NCBI GenBank assembly: GCA_964387645.1
Contig: CAYLYM010000019.1
Span: 1-41,174, forward strand
Length of the DNA stretch: 41,174 bases
Direction of reading: 5' to 3'
Origin: CAYLYM01 sp964387645
GTDB taxonomy: Bacteria > Calditrichota > Calditrichia > RBG-13-44-9
Shown: positions 16,470 to 25,672 of the stretch, in pieces
Numbering within the stretch: the stretch's first letter is position 1
Layout of the letters: each line of letters opens with the position of its first letter
Translations under genes and position numbers: made by a program
Notes under the pieces: generated by a model
What the model was told of the DNA's origin: nothing
Database searches by the model: none
Seen by the model: only the letters and a program-made list of their open reading frames with translations

Positions 16470-18152
16470 ATGCAAAGAGGTTTTCATTGGTTGGATGCTG
16501 TAGTTTTGATTGGATATTTTGTTGGAATAACGGTTTTTGGATTATGGGTGGCCCGGAAAATTAAGACAAGTGATAGTTATTTCCGTGGTGAAAGGAAATT
16601 TCGCTGGTGGATTATGATGGGTCAGGCATTTGGCACGGGAACTCATGCCGAGATGCCGGTAGCTCAGGCAGGTGCTACTTTTCATCTGGGATTCGCTGCC
16701 ATTTGGTACCAATGGAAAAATATGTTGATCACACCTTTTTACTGGCTACTGGCGCCCTGGTATAGACGTAGTGAACGTACAACTGTTGGTGAAATTTTAG
16801 AGGACCGTTACGGTAGAGAAATGGGCTTCTTTTACTCTGTTTTTGCCATCGCATTTTTTGTATTTAACCAAGGTGTCATGCTACAAGGTGCAGCTAAAAT
16901 TATTTCTGTGGCTAGCGGAGGTATTATCTCTCCCAACGGAGTAGTAATTGGTATGACGGTGGCTTTTATTCTTTACAGTTTTTTTGGTGGCTTAATTGCC
17001 TCTGCATACACGGAGTTTATTCAGGGTTTTTTGATCCTGACGCTCTCTTTTATGCTGATACCCTCGGGTTTACAAGCGGTGGGTGGCTTTAGTGGAATGC
17101 GCGAAGTACTACCTCCTGATTTTTTCCAGTTATATAGCAGCGTTAGTGGTCTATCCGGCTTCACCATTGCCATGTTAGCGGTGAATGGCATTGTAGGGAT
17201 TACTGCCCAACCGCACATGGTATCCATGTGTGCCACCGGAAACACCGAACGGGCGGGACGAATCGGACAGACTTATGGTTCGTTAGTGAAACGTTTAGCA
17301 ACAATTGGTTGGGCGCTTACCGGTTTGATTGTTGCTGCTATGGTAATCCGACGGGGTATTACTTTGCAAGACCCTGAGGCGGCATTCGGATTTGCCAGCC
17401 GAGAATTGCTGTTGCCAGGACTTACTGGTCTAATGATTGCCGCAGTATTAGCTGCAAATATGTCTACCTGTTCAAACTTTATGGTTAATACGGGAGCGTT
17501 GTTTACCCGAAATTTTTATAAAGAATATCTAAGGCCACAGGCTACCGATCGTCAACTACTGTGGAGTGGACGCATTTCAGGCCTGGTCTTAACATTACTA
17601 GGTGTGCTTTTTGCCCTGACAGTAAAAAACGTATTGCATGCTTTTCTTTTCACCGAAACCATTGCGGCATTCATGGGCATTATTGTACTGGGTGGTATCC
17701 TCTGGAAACGTGCCAATCGCTTCGGTGCTTTTGCAGCCGTTATTGTATCTTTTGGATTGTATTATTTTTTAAATTACCAGGAGAGCGGGAAACTCTTGCT
17801 GGTTTATAAGTGGAAGCCAGAACCTTTTGGTTGGGCCATGTTTGCTGGTTTTGCCGCTTTCATTTTCTTGAGCCTGCTTACTCGACCTGAAAATGATGAA
17901 CGAATTACCCAATTTTTTGATCGAATGTTACGTCGCTCTGATGTGGAACCAGATCCTGCTACCGGAAAAAAACCATTAGCAGCGAAATATGGACATGATT
18001 TGATATTTTTAGATTTACCCGGCTGGTTTACTCGGGAACGTTGGCGTGGATTTTTTAAACGTTATCGAGAAGATCTGGTTGGTTTTGTCCTGGCCTGGGC
18101 TTTCGTCGGATTTTTGATTTTGTTAGCCTGGGGGTTAATGCAAATACATTAA
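16470..18152 (+). CDS. Sodium/solute symporter (SSS family)
   Basis: 560 residues, about 13-14 hydrophobic helices. The N-terminal WLDAVVLIGYFVGITVFGLWVARK, shortened here, followed by the SDSYFRGER loop, is the SSS signature start. The region around VAFILYSFFGGLIASAYTEFIQG matches the conserved helix-5/6 segment of Na+/glucose-type carriers. A ribosome site of the AAGGAAAAGG type precedes the ATG. Expected to import a sugar or related organic solute with sodium across the inner membrane. In this cluster it is the obvious uptake route for products of the periplasmic hydrolases; substrate not determinable from sequence. Confidence 0.93.
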   Translation: MQRGFHWLDAVVLIGYFVGITVFGLWVARKIKTSDSYFRGERKFRWWIMMGQAFGTGTHAEMPVAQAGATFHLGFAAIWYQWKNMLITPFYWLLAPWYRRSERTTVGEILEDRYGREMGFFYSVFAIAFFVFNQGVMLQGAAKIISVASGGIISPNGVVIGMTVAFILYSFFGGLIASAYTEFIQGFLILTLSFMLIPSGLQAVGGFSGMREVLPPDFFQLYSSVSGLSGFTIAMLAVNGIVGITAQPHMVSMCATGNTERAGRIGQTYGSLVKRLATIGWALTGLIVAAMVIRRGITLQDPEAAFGFASRELLLPGLTGLMIAAVLAANMSTCSNFMVNTGALFTRNFYKEYLRPQATDRQLLWSGRISGLVLTLLGVLFALTVKNVLHAFLFTETIAAFMGIIVLGGILWKRANRFGAFAAVIVSFGLYYFLNYQESGKLLLVYKWKPEPFGWAMFAGFAAFIFLSLLTRPENDERITQFFDRMLRRSDVEPDPATGKKPLAAKYGHDLIFLDLPGWFTRERWRGFFKRYREDLVGFVLAWAFVGFLILLAWGLMQIH

Positions 18153-18525
18153 AAGATAAGATTTAGGCCATACAAAAAAATGTAAATTGGATGTCTTGGG
18201 TTCATATTGTTAGAAATTGCAGAAAAATAGGTCTAAAGCTATGATGATATTAAACGGAGGGATTAATTAAAAACAATCAGTAAAAGTATTCCAATTCTAT
18301 ATTTTACCAAGTTGTTATGTTTAGAAAGAAGTCATTAACTTTCAAAAAGACGAATTAAGTCATTGTTTTTTATAATGATTCCTGTTCCTGCGATCGGCTC
18401 GGTTCTCGTTCTTCCCATTATCGAACGCCAGATGTGAACTGCGTGAGTTATGATTTTTGAATGTTCTTTCTTCTGGTTTTTAAATTTACTTGCGGAAAAT
18501 AACTAAACCATTGGAATGTAATTTT
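18153..18525. other. AT-rich noncoding spacer
   Basis: Between the symporter and the propeller gene. A slightly GC-richer patch at 18380-18440 can be translated to short hydrophobic peptides but matches no family I know. No terminator or RNA gene seen. Confidence 0.4.
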
Positions 18526-19350
18526 ATGAAAAATTTTCCTACCAAGCTTTTTGCTTGTTATCTGGGCTTTAGTTTTATAATACTTAATTTGATAATGTAC
18601 TCTTCCCTATCAAGCCTCTGGAGATCTTTGAAAATTATCCGTCAATTTCGAGCTGAAGAAGCGAATCAGGGTGTGGCAGTAGATGAGTATTTCTTTTATG
18701 CTATCGGCACTAAAGAAATTGGGAAATATGACAAATTTACAGGTGAAAGGGTTGCTCACTGGGAAGCTTCTAATGATCAACCAATTATTCATCTGGATAG
18801 CGGCGTAATTGTGGGAAATTGTTTATATTGTGCACATTCAAATTATCCGAACTTGCCCATGGTTAGCTCAATTGAGATCTGGGATACCAATACATTGGAA
18901 CATATTGGTAATCACAGTTTTGGCATTTCAGAAGGTTCATGCACCTGGGTAGATCGATATGATAGATATTGGTGGGTCTGTTTTGCTCATTACAATGAAA
19001 AAGGCGGTTATCCGGAGAAAGATAATCGCTGGACGGTGCTGGTAAAATATGACGATAGCTGGCGTAAAATTGAATCCTGGACATTTCCCCCGGAAGTTTT
19101 ATCTCGTTTCGCACCTTACAGTTGTTCAGGCGGCTCCTGGGGATCGGATGGTCTTCTTTATTGTACTGGACATGATCGAAAAGAATTGTATGTTTTACGT
19201 CTACCAAAAATGGGCTCTGTTTTAAAATTGGTAAAAATACTTCCCATTCAAACTCCGGGTCAGGGTATTGCCTGGGATCGGTCTGAAGAAAATATTTTAT
19301 TTTCAATTCATCGAAAGAATAAGACAGTTGTTGTCAGCCGTTTAAATTAG
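18526..19350 (+). CDS. Exported beta-propeller-like protein, function unknown
   Basis: About 274 residues from the ATG at 18526, preferred to a TTG at 18490 because it places a signal sequence (LFACYLGFSFIILNLIMYSS) at the N-terminus. The mature sequence has repeated strand-turn units: IGKYDKFTGERVAHW, SIEIWDTNTLEHIGNHSF, WTVLVKYDDSWRKIESW and LLYCTGHDRKELYVLRL. This is typical of a short propeller of the NHL/quinoprotein sort. It contains no Asp boxes or metal ligands that I can assign. Context suggests a secreted protein of the saccharide region. Confidence 0.65.
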   Translation: MKNFPTKLFACYLGFSFIILNLIMYSSLSSLWRSLKIIRQFRAEEANQGVAVDEYFFYAIGTKEIGKYDKFTGERVAHWEASNDQPIIHLDSGVIVGNCLYCAHSNYPNLPMVSSIEIWDTNTLEHIGNHSFGISEGSCTWVDRYDRYWWVCFAHYNEKGGYPEKDNRWTVLVKYDDSWRKIESWTFPPEVLSRFAPYSCSGGSWGSDGLLYCTGHDRKELYVLRLPKMGSVLKLVKILPIQTPGQGIAWDRSEENILFSIHRKNKTVVVSRLN

Positions 19351-19429
19351 ATGTGATATTCTACTTCGAAACAAAAAAATATAAATATTTATAGATGGAA
19401 ATTTTTCAGAAAAATAGCAAGGAGCGAAG

Positions 19430-20965
19430 ATGAACAGAGCAATTTCCCGCAGAAAATTTCTTAAAACTTCTTTGGCAGGTGCACTGACCACTGCCCTGAT
19501 GGGAGGAAATTGTATGAAAACGAGCTCCCGGCCTTCAAAACCCAATTTGTTATTCATCTGGACAGATGAACAACGGGCAGATACTATGGCAGCGTATGGA
19601 AATCATAAAATTCATACGCCCAATTTAAATCGTTTAGCAGAAGAGAGTTTTGTTTTCGAAAGGGCATACGTTACTCAGCCAGTGTGCACGCCTTCACGAT
19701 CATCTGTGATGACCGGGCTCTGGCCGCATCAAACTGGTTGCGTTAAAAATAATGTGCCTTTACCCCTTAATATTCCTTGTTTGCCCGAATTGTTAAATGA
19801 TCCAGCTTATCGAACTGCCTATATGGGTAAATGGCATCTGGGAGACGAGATTTTCCCTCAACATGGTTTCCAGGAATGGGTTTCTATTGAAGATGGTTAT
19901 TTCCATTATTATCGTCCCGAACGAAACAAAAATGCACGAAGCGATTATTATCATTTTCTATTGAAAAATGGCTATCAGCCAGATTTAGGAGATCGATTTA
20001 GTCGAAAATTTGCTGCTCGTCTTCCTATTGAATATGGTAAACCCAAATTTTTGGAGAAAAAGGCTTGCGAATTCTTGAGACGGAACGTTAATCGACCATT
20101 TATTCTTTATATTAATTTTTTAGAACCACATATGCCATTCTTCGGACCACTTGATAATGAACATGATCCCTATGAAATTGACCTTCCAGGTAATTTTGCA
20201 GATCCACTGGACGAAACCGAACCACTGCGTTATCGAGTAAACCGGGAAAGACATCAAGTTGTTTATGGTCCTTCAGAAAAAAAGTATCGCCAACTTATTG
20301 CCAGATATTATGGACTGGTTTCTTTGGTAGATCGCTGTGTAGGAAACATTTTACACACTTTAGAAGAATTGGGGTTAAAGGAAAATACTATAGTTGTTTA
20401 CACCAGTGACCATGGCGATATGATGGGATCTCACCATATGGTAGAAAAAAGTGTTATGTTCGAAGAAGCAGTAAGAGTGCCTTTATTACTTCGGGTTCCC
20501 TGGCTAAAACCTTATATTCGTAATATCCATGGAGCAGTGAGTCATATCGACCTTGTTCCCACATTGTTAGAGCTTATGGGATGTAAAAAATATTATAAAT
20601 TACCAGGTAAAAGTTTGGTTCATCTGCTAAAAAGTAATCAGGATGCAATGGATGATGTTTTTATTGAATGGAATCCAGATAGCGGAGCGCTGAAGATTAA
20701 AAAAGGGGGAACAAAGTTGGCAAGTCAGGAGGAATTAGAAAAAGTGCGGAATGAACACAGTCGGGCTGTTATTACTCCAGATGGTTGGAAACTCTGCTTA
20801 AGTGACGTGGAAAGATGTTTGTTGTATAATCTAAAAGATGATCCTGGCGAAACTACAAATCTTTTCTATACTGGCAATTATGATAATATCATTCGGCGAC
20901 TATCGAAGAAGATTCGAGATTGGCAAATTCGCGTTCATGATCCAGTGGAATTGAAAATGATTTGA
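19430..20965 (+). CDS. Tat-exported arylsulfatase-type sulfatase
   Basis: 511 residues. A twin-arginine signal (SRRKFLKTSLAG) ends in GGNC28, so the protein may be a Tat lipoprotein. The mature start PNLLFIWTDEQRAD carries metal ligands. C86-T-P-S-R90 is the formylglycine-forming CxPxR sulfatase signature, followed by TGLWPHQTG. YTSDHGDMMGSHHMVEK and KWHLGD supply the remaining active-site residues. The Cys-type signature requires a formylglycine-generating or anaerobic sulfatase-maturating enzyme, not encoded in this window. Likely removes sulfate from a glycan in the periplasm. Its neighbour is a GH97 glycosidase, consistent with attack on a sulfated polysaccharide. Confidence 0.95.
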   Translation: MNRAISRRKFLKTSLAGALTTALMGGNCMKTSSRPSKPNLLFIWTDEQRADTMAAYGNHKIHTPNLNRLAEESFVFERAYVTQPVCTPSRSSVMTGLWPHQTGCVKNNVPLPLNIPCLPELLNDPAYRTAYMGKWHLGDEIFPQHGFQEWVSIEDGYFHYYRPERNKNARSDYYHFLLKNGYQPDLGDRFSRKFAARLPIEYGKPKFLEKKACEFLRRNVNRPFILYINFLEPHMPFFGPLDNEHDPYEIDLPGNFADPLDETEPLRYRVNRERHQVVYGPSEKKYRQLIARYYGLVSLVDRCVGNILHTLEELGLKENTIVVYTSDHGDMMGSHHMVEKSVMFEEAVRVPLLLRVPWLKPYIRNIHGAVSHIDLVPTLLELMGCKKYYKLPGKSLVHLLKSNQDAMDDVFIEWNPDSGALKIKKGGTKLASQEELEKVRNEHSRAVITPDGWKLCLSDVERCLLYNLKDDPGETTNLFYTGNYDNIIRRLSKKIRDWQIRVHDPVELKMI

Positions 20966-21094
20966 TGTGTAATTGTGTAAGGATTAACTCATTTCAACGG
21001 AAATTTTAACGATGAGAAGAAATCGTGATCATAAATGAAACACAGTCTGGAGGTCTTCTTCCAGTAAAAATTTGAATAAAATTAGGGGGCTCAG

Positions 21095-23092
21095 ATGCAT
21101 TTTACTTTTCTTAAAAAAGGAGCATTCATGATCTTTTTTCTTGGTCTGATCTTTCAGCAATATGCTCAACCGTCGGAACGGTGGACTGTGAAGTCACCAA
21201 ACGGTTTGATTTCGATTACTTTGGAACTGGCAGACCAAGGCAGTGAGGCCGATTATCCCTCAGGTAAAAAAAGATTGTATTATAAGGTTGAATACGGATC
21301 AGAGGCGCAAAAGAAAGAAATCATTCAATATTCTCCACTTGGGATTATTCGACAGGATGCCAATTTTGTTGACAATCTAGTTTTTAACGCTATTTCAGAA
21401 AAGAAACTCATTGATGAATTTTACACCTTACCTCACGGTAAGCGACACATTTACCATAACTATGCCAGAGAATTAACAGTTGGTTTTACAAATCCAGATG
21501 GAGCCAGACTGGAAATTATATTACGGGCCTATGACGATGGTGTGGCTTTTAAATATCGTTTTCCGGAAACCAGCTATAAAAATTATACAGTTATAGAAGA
21601 AATCACTGGATTTCGTATTCCCGAAAACAGTTTGGCGTATATTCAACCGCATGATTCTGCTTCTAAATATACGCCAGCCTACGAGGCATACCATATTATG
21701 GAAATGCCAGTGGGACAATCCTCACCTAAAAAAGCAGGGTGGTCTTTTCCTGCTCTTTTTAAAATTGATAATGGCAATTACTGGGCGTTAATATCCGAAG
21801 CTGGGTTGGACGGCAGCTATTGCGGTTGTCGTCTGGCACAGAAGGCACCTGCTGGAGTCTACCGCATCCGCTTTCCGGATGAAGCCGAAGGCAATGGAAC
21901 TGGTCAGGTGTGTCCCCATTCAACCTTACCCTGGGAAACACCCTGGCGGGTGATCATCCTGGGGAAAAACCTCGGAACCATTGTGGAATCTTCACTCGTT
22001 ACTCACCTGAATCCACCTTCACAAGTTGAAGATACCCGATGGATAAAGCCAGGACGGGTGTCCTGGAGTTGGTGGTCTAAGTCTGATAGTCCTAAAAATT
22101 TTGATGATCTATGCGAATTTATTGATCTGGCCGCAGAAATGGGCTGGGAGTATTCTTTGATAGATGCTAATTGGAATAAAATGGGTAATGCAACTATTAG
22201 AAAATTGGCTCGATATGCCCAAAATAAAGGCATAGGCTTACTATTCTGGTATAATTCGGGAGGTAAACATAACGTTGTCACTGAAGAGCCTCGCGATCGA
22301 ATGAGTAATAAAGATGTGCGCAGGAAAGAATTCCAATTTCTAAGAGAAATAGGTGTAAAAGGTGTTAAAGTGGATTTCTTCCAGAGTGACAAACAAAATA
22401 TTATCCAACATTATATCAATATTTTAAAAGATGCGGCAGATTTTCAGATGATGGTCAACTTTCATGGATGCACTATCCCCCGTGGTTGGTCCCGCACTTA
22501 TCCGCATCTCATGACTATGGAAGGAGTCAAAGGGGCGGAAAATTACAAGTACGATAAGACTTTTCCAGAAAGAGCGCCAGCACATAACACCATGTTGGTC
22601 TTCACCCGGAATGTGGTTGGGCCTATGGACTATACTCCAGTAACCTTCAGTGATCACAAATATCCGCATCTGACCACCTATGGCCATGAGTTGGCTCTTT
22701 CAGTAGTTTTTGAATCCGGGTGGGTGCATTTTGCTGATGCGGCCGATTCCTATCGCAAATTACCTGGCGAAGTAAAAAAATTTCTTCAGGATGTCCCGGC
22801 CGATTGGGATGATATTCACTTCATTGATGGTGAACCTGGTCATTTTGTAGCCTTAGCTCGGCGAAAAGGAGATAACTGGTATGTCGGTGCAATAAATGGA
22901 CAAATTGCGGAACAAAAAGTTCAAATTGATTTTTCTTTTCTGGATGAGGGAAAATATATTATGAAATATATTGGGGACGGCAAGAGTGACCGATCGTTCC
23001 AGGTACAAAAGGCCATTATTGCACCAAGCCACTGGCAGAAATTTGTCATGCGGCCTCGTGGCGGTTTTGTTATTCAACTAATGCCTTTTTGA
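21095..23092 (+). CDS. Glycoside hydrolase family 97 (alpha-glycosidase)
   Basis: 665 residues, full length for the family. AGGGGG lies before the ATG at 21095, and a second ATG at 21128 is possible. Signal sequence: FMIFFLGLIFQQYAQ. The N-terminal GH97 beta-sandwich covers about 25-290 (SPNGLISITLE, LRAYDDGVAFKYRF). The catalytic barrel covers about 300-570 (WSWWSKSDSP, LIDANW, KGIGLLFWYNSGG). The C-terminal domain covers about 570-665. Asp427 in GVKVDFFQSD is where retaining members have their nucleophile, and Glu476 in LMTMEGV is the candidate acid. The Asp points to the retaining, alpha-galactosidase-like branch rather than the inverting SusB branch. Probably periplasmic. Confidence 0.93.
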   Translation: MHFTFLKKGAFMIFFLGLIFQQYAQPSERWTVKSPNGLISITLELADQGSEADYPSGKKRLYYKVEYGSEAQKKEIIQYSPLGIIRQDANFVDNLVFNAISEKKLIDEFYTLPHGKRHIYHNYARELTVGFTNPDGARLEIILRAYDDGVAFKYRFPETSYKNYTVIEEITGFRIPENSLAYIQPHDSASKYTPAYEAYHIMEMPVGQSSPKKAGWSFPALFKIDNGNYWALISEAGLDGSYCGCRLAQKAPAGVYRIRFPDEAEGNGTGQVCPHSTLPWETPWRVIILGKNLGTIVESSLVTHLNPPSQVEDTRWIKPGRVSWSWWSKSDSPKNFDDLCEFIDLAAEMGWEYSLIDANWNKMGNATIRKLARYAQNKGIGLLFWYNSGGKHNVVTEEPRDRMSNKDVRRKEFQFLREIGVKGVKVDFFQSDKQNIIQHYINILKDAADFQMMVNFHGCTIPRGWSRTYPHLMTMEGVKGAENYKYDKTFPERAPAHNTMLVFTRNVVGPMDYTPVTFSDHKYPHLTTYGHELALSVVFESGWVHFADAADSYRKLPGEVKKFLQDVPADWDDIHFIDGEPGHFVALARRKGDNWYVGAINGQIAEQKVQIDFSFLDEGKYIMKYIGDGKSDRSFQVQKAIIAPSHWQKFVMRPRGGFVIQLMPF

Positions 23093-23346
23093 ATTAAATA
23101 AGATATCAGAAAATCAAATAAAGTATGATCCAGGCCATATAGTAATGACCAGCAAAGTTTGCATTAAAATGTTTGTTTTGTAATAGCATGAGTAAATATT
23201 AAAGCTTAGGAGATGTTGAAGAAAAAATGATCTAAGGAAGGTATTTTTCTTCATACTATGCTTTCAACTTGTATTTGTCTTCTAGGGATTTTCTTATAAA
23301 AGACAAAACCCTTGTCCTGGTTCTGTTCGAACAAATTTGGCTGGGA

Positions 23347-24034
23347 GTTAAACACATAGCTGTATTGGATTTATAGGGACAGGGGAATTTGGGTAGAAAT
23401 TTTTCTGACTATTTGATCAGTAAATTAATTGATCGCGATCGCGGCATCCATGATATCAGAACAAGCTTTTTGAATTTGGGTGGTAAAAGGAAAGACAAGA
23501 CTTTGCAAGAGAGAATTATAACCAATGTTTACAGTCTGGTGGGGCGTAGCCTTCTGATGCAAGTCATTGAAGAACAACAGTTAGGAATGAGTGGCTTGTT
23601 GGATGAAAATAAGGTGGTGACCTGGGAAAAATGCTGGGTGTGCAGGCAATTGTCGTGAGGAATGTGGACTTTCCCAGTAAAGATGGTCATTGCAAGGAAA
23701 AGAGGATTTCCATTAAAGATAGGCACAAATATTAGGAGGCGATAGAGAGGAATTGAAAAATATTTATTCAAATAGATTTTAGCGTAGATGGGGGGGAAAT
23801 CCAGGAACATATTTTTAAGGTGACCGAAGAACAAGTCAAACAGGTGATGGTAAAGAAAGTAAAAATTAAAGGAAAAAATATGAACACATTATCATTTATA
23901 CTAACACAGAGAAGAAAAGTGAGGTGGTAACACGTGTTCCCGGAGGCATGATTTTTCCTCTGAAAAAAAGAGAGGACAATTGGTTTTTAATTGAGCTGCC
24001 AGGAGGAAAAACGGGCTATGTTCATAAGAATTAA
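23347..24034 (+). pseudogene. Decayed CsgG/FlgO-like lipoprotein gene with C-terminal SH3b domain
   Basis: Three readable pieces lie in order. First VKHIAVLDL, then an in-frame TAG (23374-23376) and GQGNLGRNFSDYL. Second LLMQVIEEQQLGMSGLLDEN, after which the frame changes (about 23611-23625) to LGKMLGVQAIVV. Third, after further breaks, SEVVTRVPGG, then FLIELPGGKTGYVHKN ending at TAA 24034. The first two match the CsgG-type fold (AVLDL-EGQG; ...EEQKLGMSGL-DE--A-KLGKLLGVDAIV) and the last a bacterial SH3 domain. At least one nonsense mutation and two frameshifts are needed to join them, so it is a pseudogene. Confidence 0.65.
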
Positions 24035-24228
24035 CTGCAAATTAAGTAAAATATAGAATTTGAGGTAACGATTATTAAAAATCAAAACTGTTTTTAAATA
24101 TTCCCTCTTTTATTAATTTATGATATCAAGTTTAATTCAAACAATTTTTCGCTTTTTGTATTTTTTGAGGTGAAAAAATGATTATTGTAGTTTTTTGATG
24201 GGAAGATGGTATTCGGAGTCTGTAATAG

Positions 24229-25368
24229 ATGAGATCTGCAAATTTTAGATTTGTTTACAAGACTTCATATTACGTTTGCCTGTTACTTCTACTCTTTTTC
24301 AACAATGCCAATCCCGGCAGATCTTTAGCTGATGTTGAGAATGCCCTTGTGAATTTGGTCCATTATACGATTGATTTGAAAAAGGCTGCCCGGATTGATT
24401 CATTCTTCACCGCAAAACATCATTATCGAGCTTTCAACGGTTCAGCTCTATTTGCCGAAAAAGGCAGGATCATCTATGAAGGTGCTTTTGGATACTCCAA
24501 TTTCAGGAAAAAAGATACTCTACAAATAACCTCGGCTTTCCAATTGGCCTCAGTTTCCAAACCTTTGACGGCGTTTGCCATTTTGATGCTTTATGAAAAG
24601 GGAAAACTGGATTTGGAGGATGATGTCAGAAAATTTTATCCAGAATTTCCCTATGAAGGCATTACCATCCGTATGTTATTGAGTCATCGTTCCGGTCTGC
24701 CTAACTACATGTATTTTGCAGATCAATTGTGGCCAAACCGGCGAATTCCCATTACTAACCAGGATGTTATTCGATTAATGGTTCAGTATAAACCTGCTCG
24801 CTACTATCGCCCGGATACCCGTTTTAATTACAGTAACACCAATTATTGTTTGCTGGCGGCCATTGTGGAAAAAATTTCCGGAATGCCTTTTGAAGACTTT
24901 ATGCGGGAAGAAGTTTTTGAACCGCTGGGAATGCACCATACTTTTATTTATCGGAAGGGTAAAACCCCTCTTCCCCCAAACGCAGTGATTGGATATGATA
25001 AATCTGGAAATGTGGCAGAGGACAGCTACCTTAATGGTGTGGTTGGAGATAAAGGTGTATACTCAACGGTAGAGGATTTGGCAAAATTTGACCGGGCGCT
25101 AAATGAGGGAATTCTGGTCAGCCGAACGACTCTGGAAAAAGCCTTCCAACCTATGAATCGGGAAATGCGTGGTTCCCGGAATTATGGGTTGGGCTGGCGC
25201 ATTACTTTCAATAAAAAAGGCCACAGAATCGTTTACCATACGGGTTGGTGGAAGGGGTTCAAAACATATTTTGTCAAAGATATTAAAGAACAAAAAACCA
25301 TTATTGCTTTGACCAATACCATTCGAGGTAACTATCTGACAGTGAGAGAACTGACAGAGTTATTTTAA
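24229..25368 (+). CDS. Serine hydrolase of the beta-lactamase/penicillin-binding protein family
   Basis: 379 residues. Signal sequence around residues 14-34 (YYVCLLLLLFFNNANPGRSLA). Catalytic SxxK is S108-V-S-K111, in FQLASVSKPLTAF. YSN in RFNYSNTNY gives the second motif, and HTGWWKG near the C-terminus is the HxG form of the KTG motif. VYSTVEDLAKFDRAL and YGLGWRI are typical of class-C-like esterases and D-aminopeptidases. Exported, so an ester, amide or peptidoglycan substrate in the periplasm is likely. It shares its fold with the N-terminal half of the 9.1-kb fusion and with the remnant at 5.9 kb, suggesting local family expansion. Confidence 0.9.
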   Translation: MRSANFRFVYKTSYYVCLLLLLFFNNANPGRSLADVENALVNLVHYTIDLKKAARIDSFFTAKHHYRAFNGSALFAEKGRIIYEGAFGYSNFRKKDTLQITSAFQLASVSKPLTAFAILMLYEKGKLDLEDDVRKFYPEFPYEGITIRMLLSHRSGLPNYMYFADQLWPNRRIPITNQDVIRLMVQYKPARYYRPDTRFNYSNTNYCLLAAIVEKISGMPFEDFMREEVFEPLGMHHTFIYRKGKTPLPPNAVIGYDKSGNVAEDSYLNGVVGDKGVYSTVEDLAKFDRALNEGILVSRTTLEKAFQPMNREMRGSRNYGLGWRITFNKKGHRIVYHTGWWKGFKTYFVKDIKEQKTIIALTNTIRGNYLTVRELTELF

Positions 25369-25429
25369 TGTGAGTTCGGTATAAAATGAATTTAGTGTAA
25401 GGAGCATAGTTTTCTCAAGAGTCGGAACT

Positions 25430-25594
25430 CACCATGACAATGGTTCAACATCACGTCTGGTAGCTGCCAGCCGGTCGTAGCGAAGCGAAGATTCAGCCTG
25501 GGAGGCGCGCCAAACAGGCTCGCAAACTTCCCTGTGCCCCGTCTTGTTGCCGGACAGGCTCGTCTGGCCAGCCGGAATAAAGCCCACCATGACA
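25430..25594. mobile_element. GC-rich block between 10-bp direct repeats (possible small insertion)
   Basis: A perfect 10-bp direct repeat CACCATGACA occurs at 25430-25439 and 25585-25594 and encloses about 145 bases of clearly higher GC than the surroundings. Inside, CGTCTGG...CCAGCCGG (25454-25474, split by TAGCTG) recurs intact at 25561-25575, and ACAGGCTCG occurs at 25514 and 25554. There are no clear terminal inverted repeats and no gene. The flanking repeat resembles a target-site duplication, but a slippage or recombination origin is equally possible. Confidence 0.4.
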
Positions 25595-25672
25595 TTTTAA
25601 AGAAAATAATCTCAAAAAAGTCAGACCAAGTCCCAATGAATCAGGAAGCCATGACTTTTTTAATAATTTCCC

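Noticed and set aside
18863..19306. 147-codon minus-strand frame inside the propeller gene
   Set aside because: Antisense to a well-supported exported protein; no domain resemblance.
25392..25595. Minus-strand frame in the GC-rich block
   Set aside because: Reflects GC-rich composition of a possible insertion; no start signal, crosses the direct repeats.
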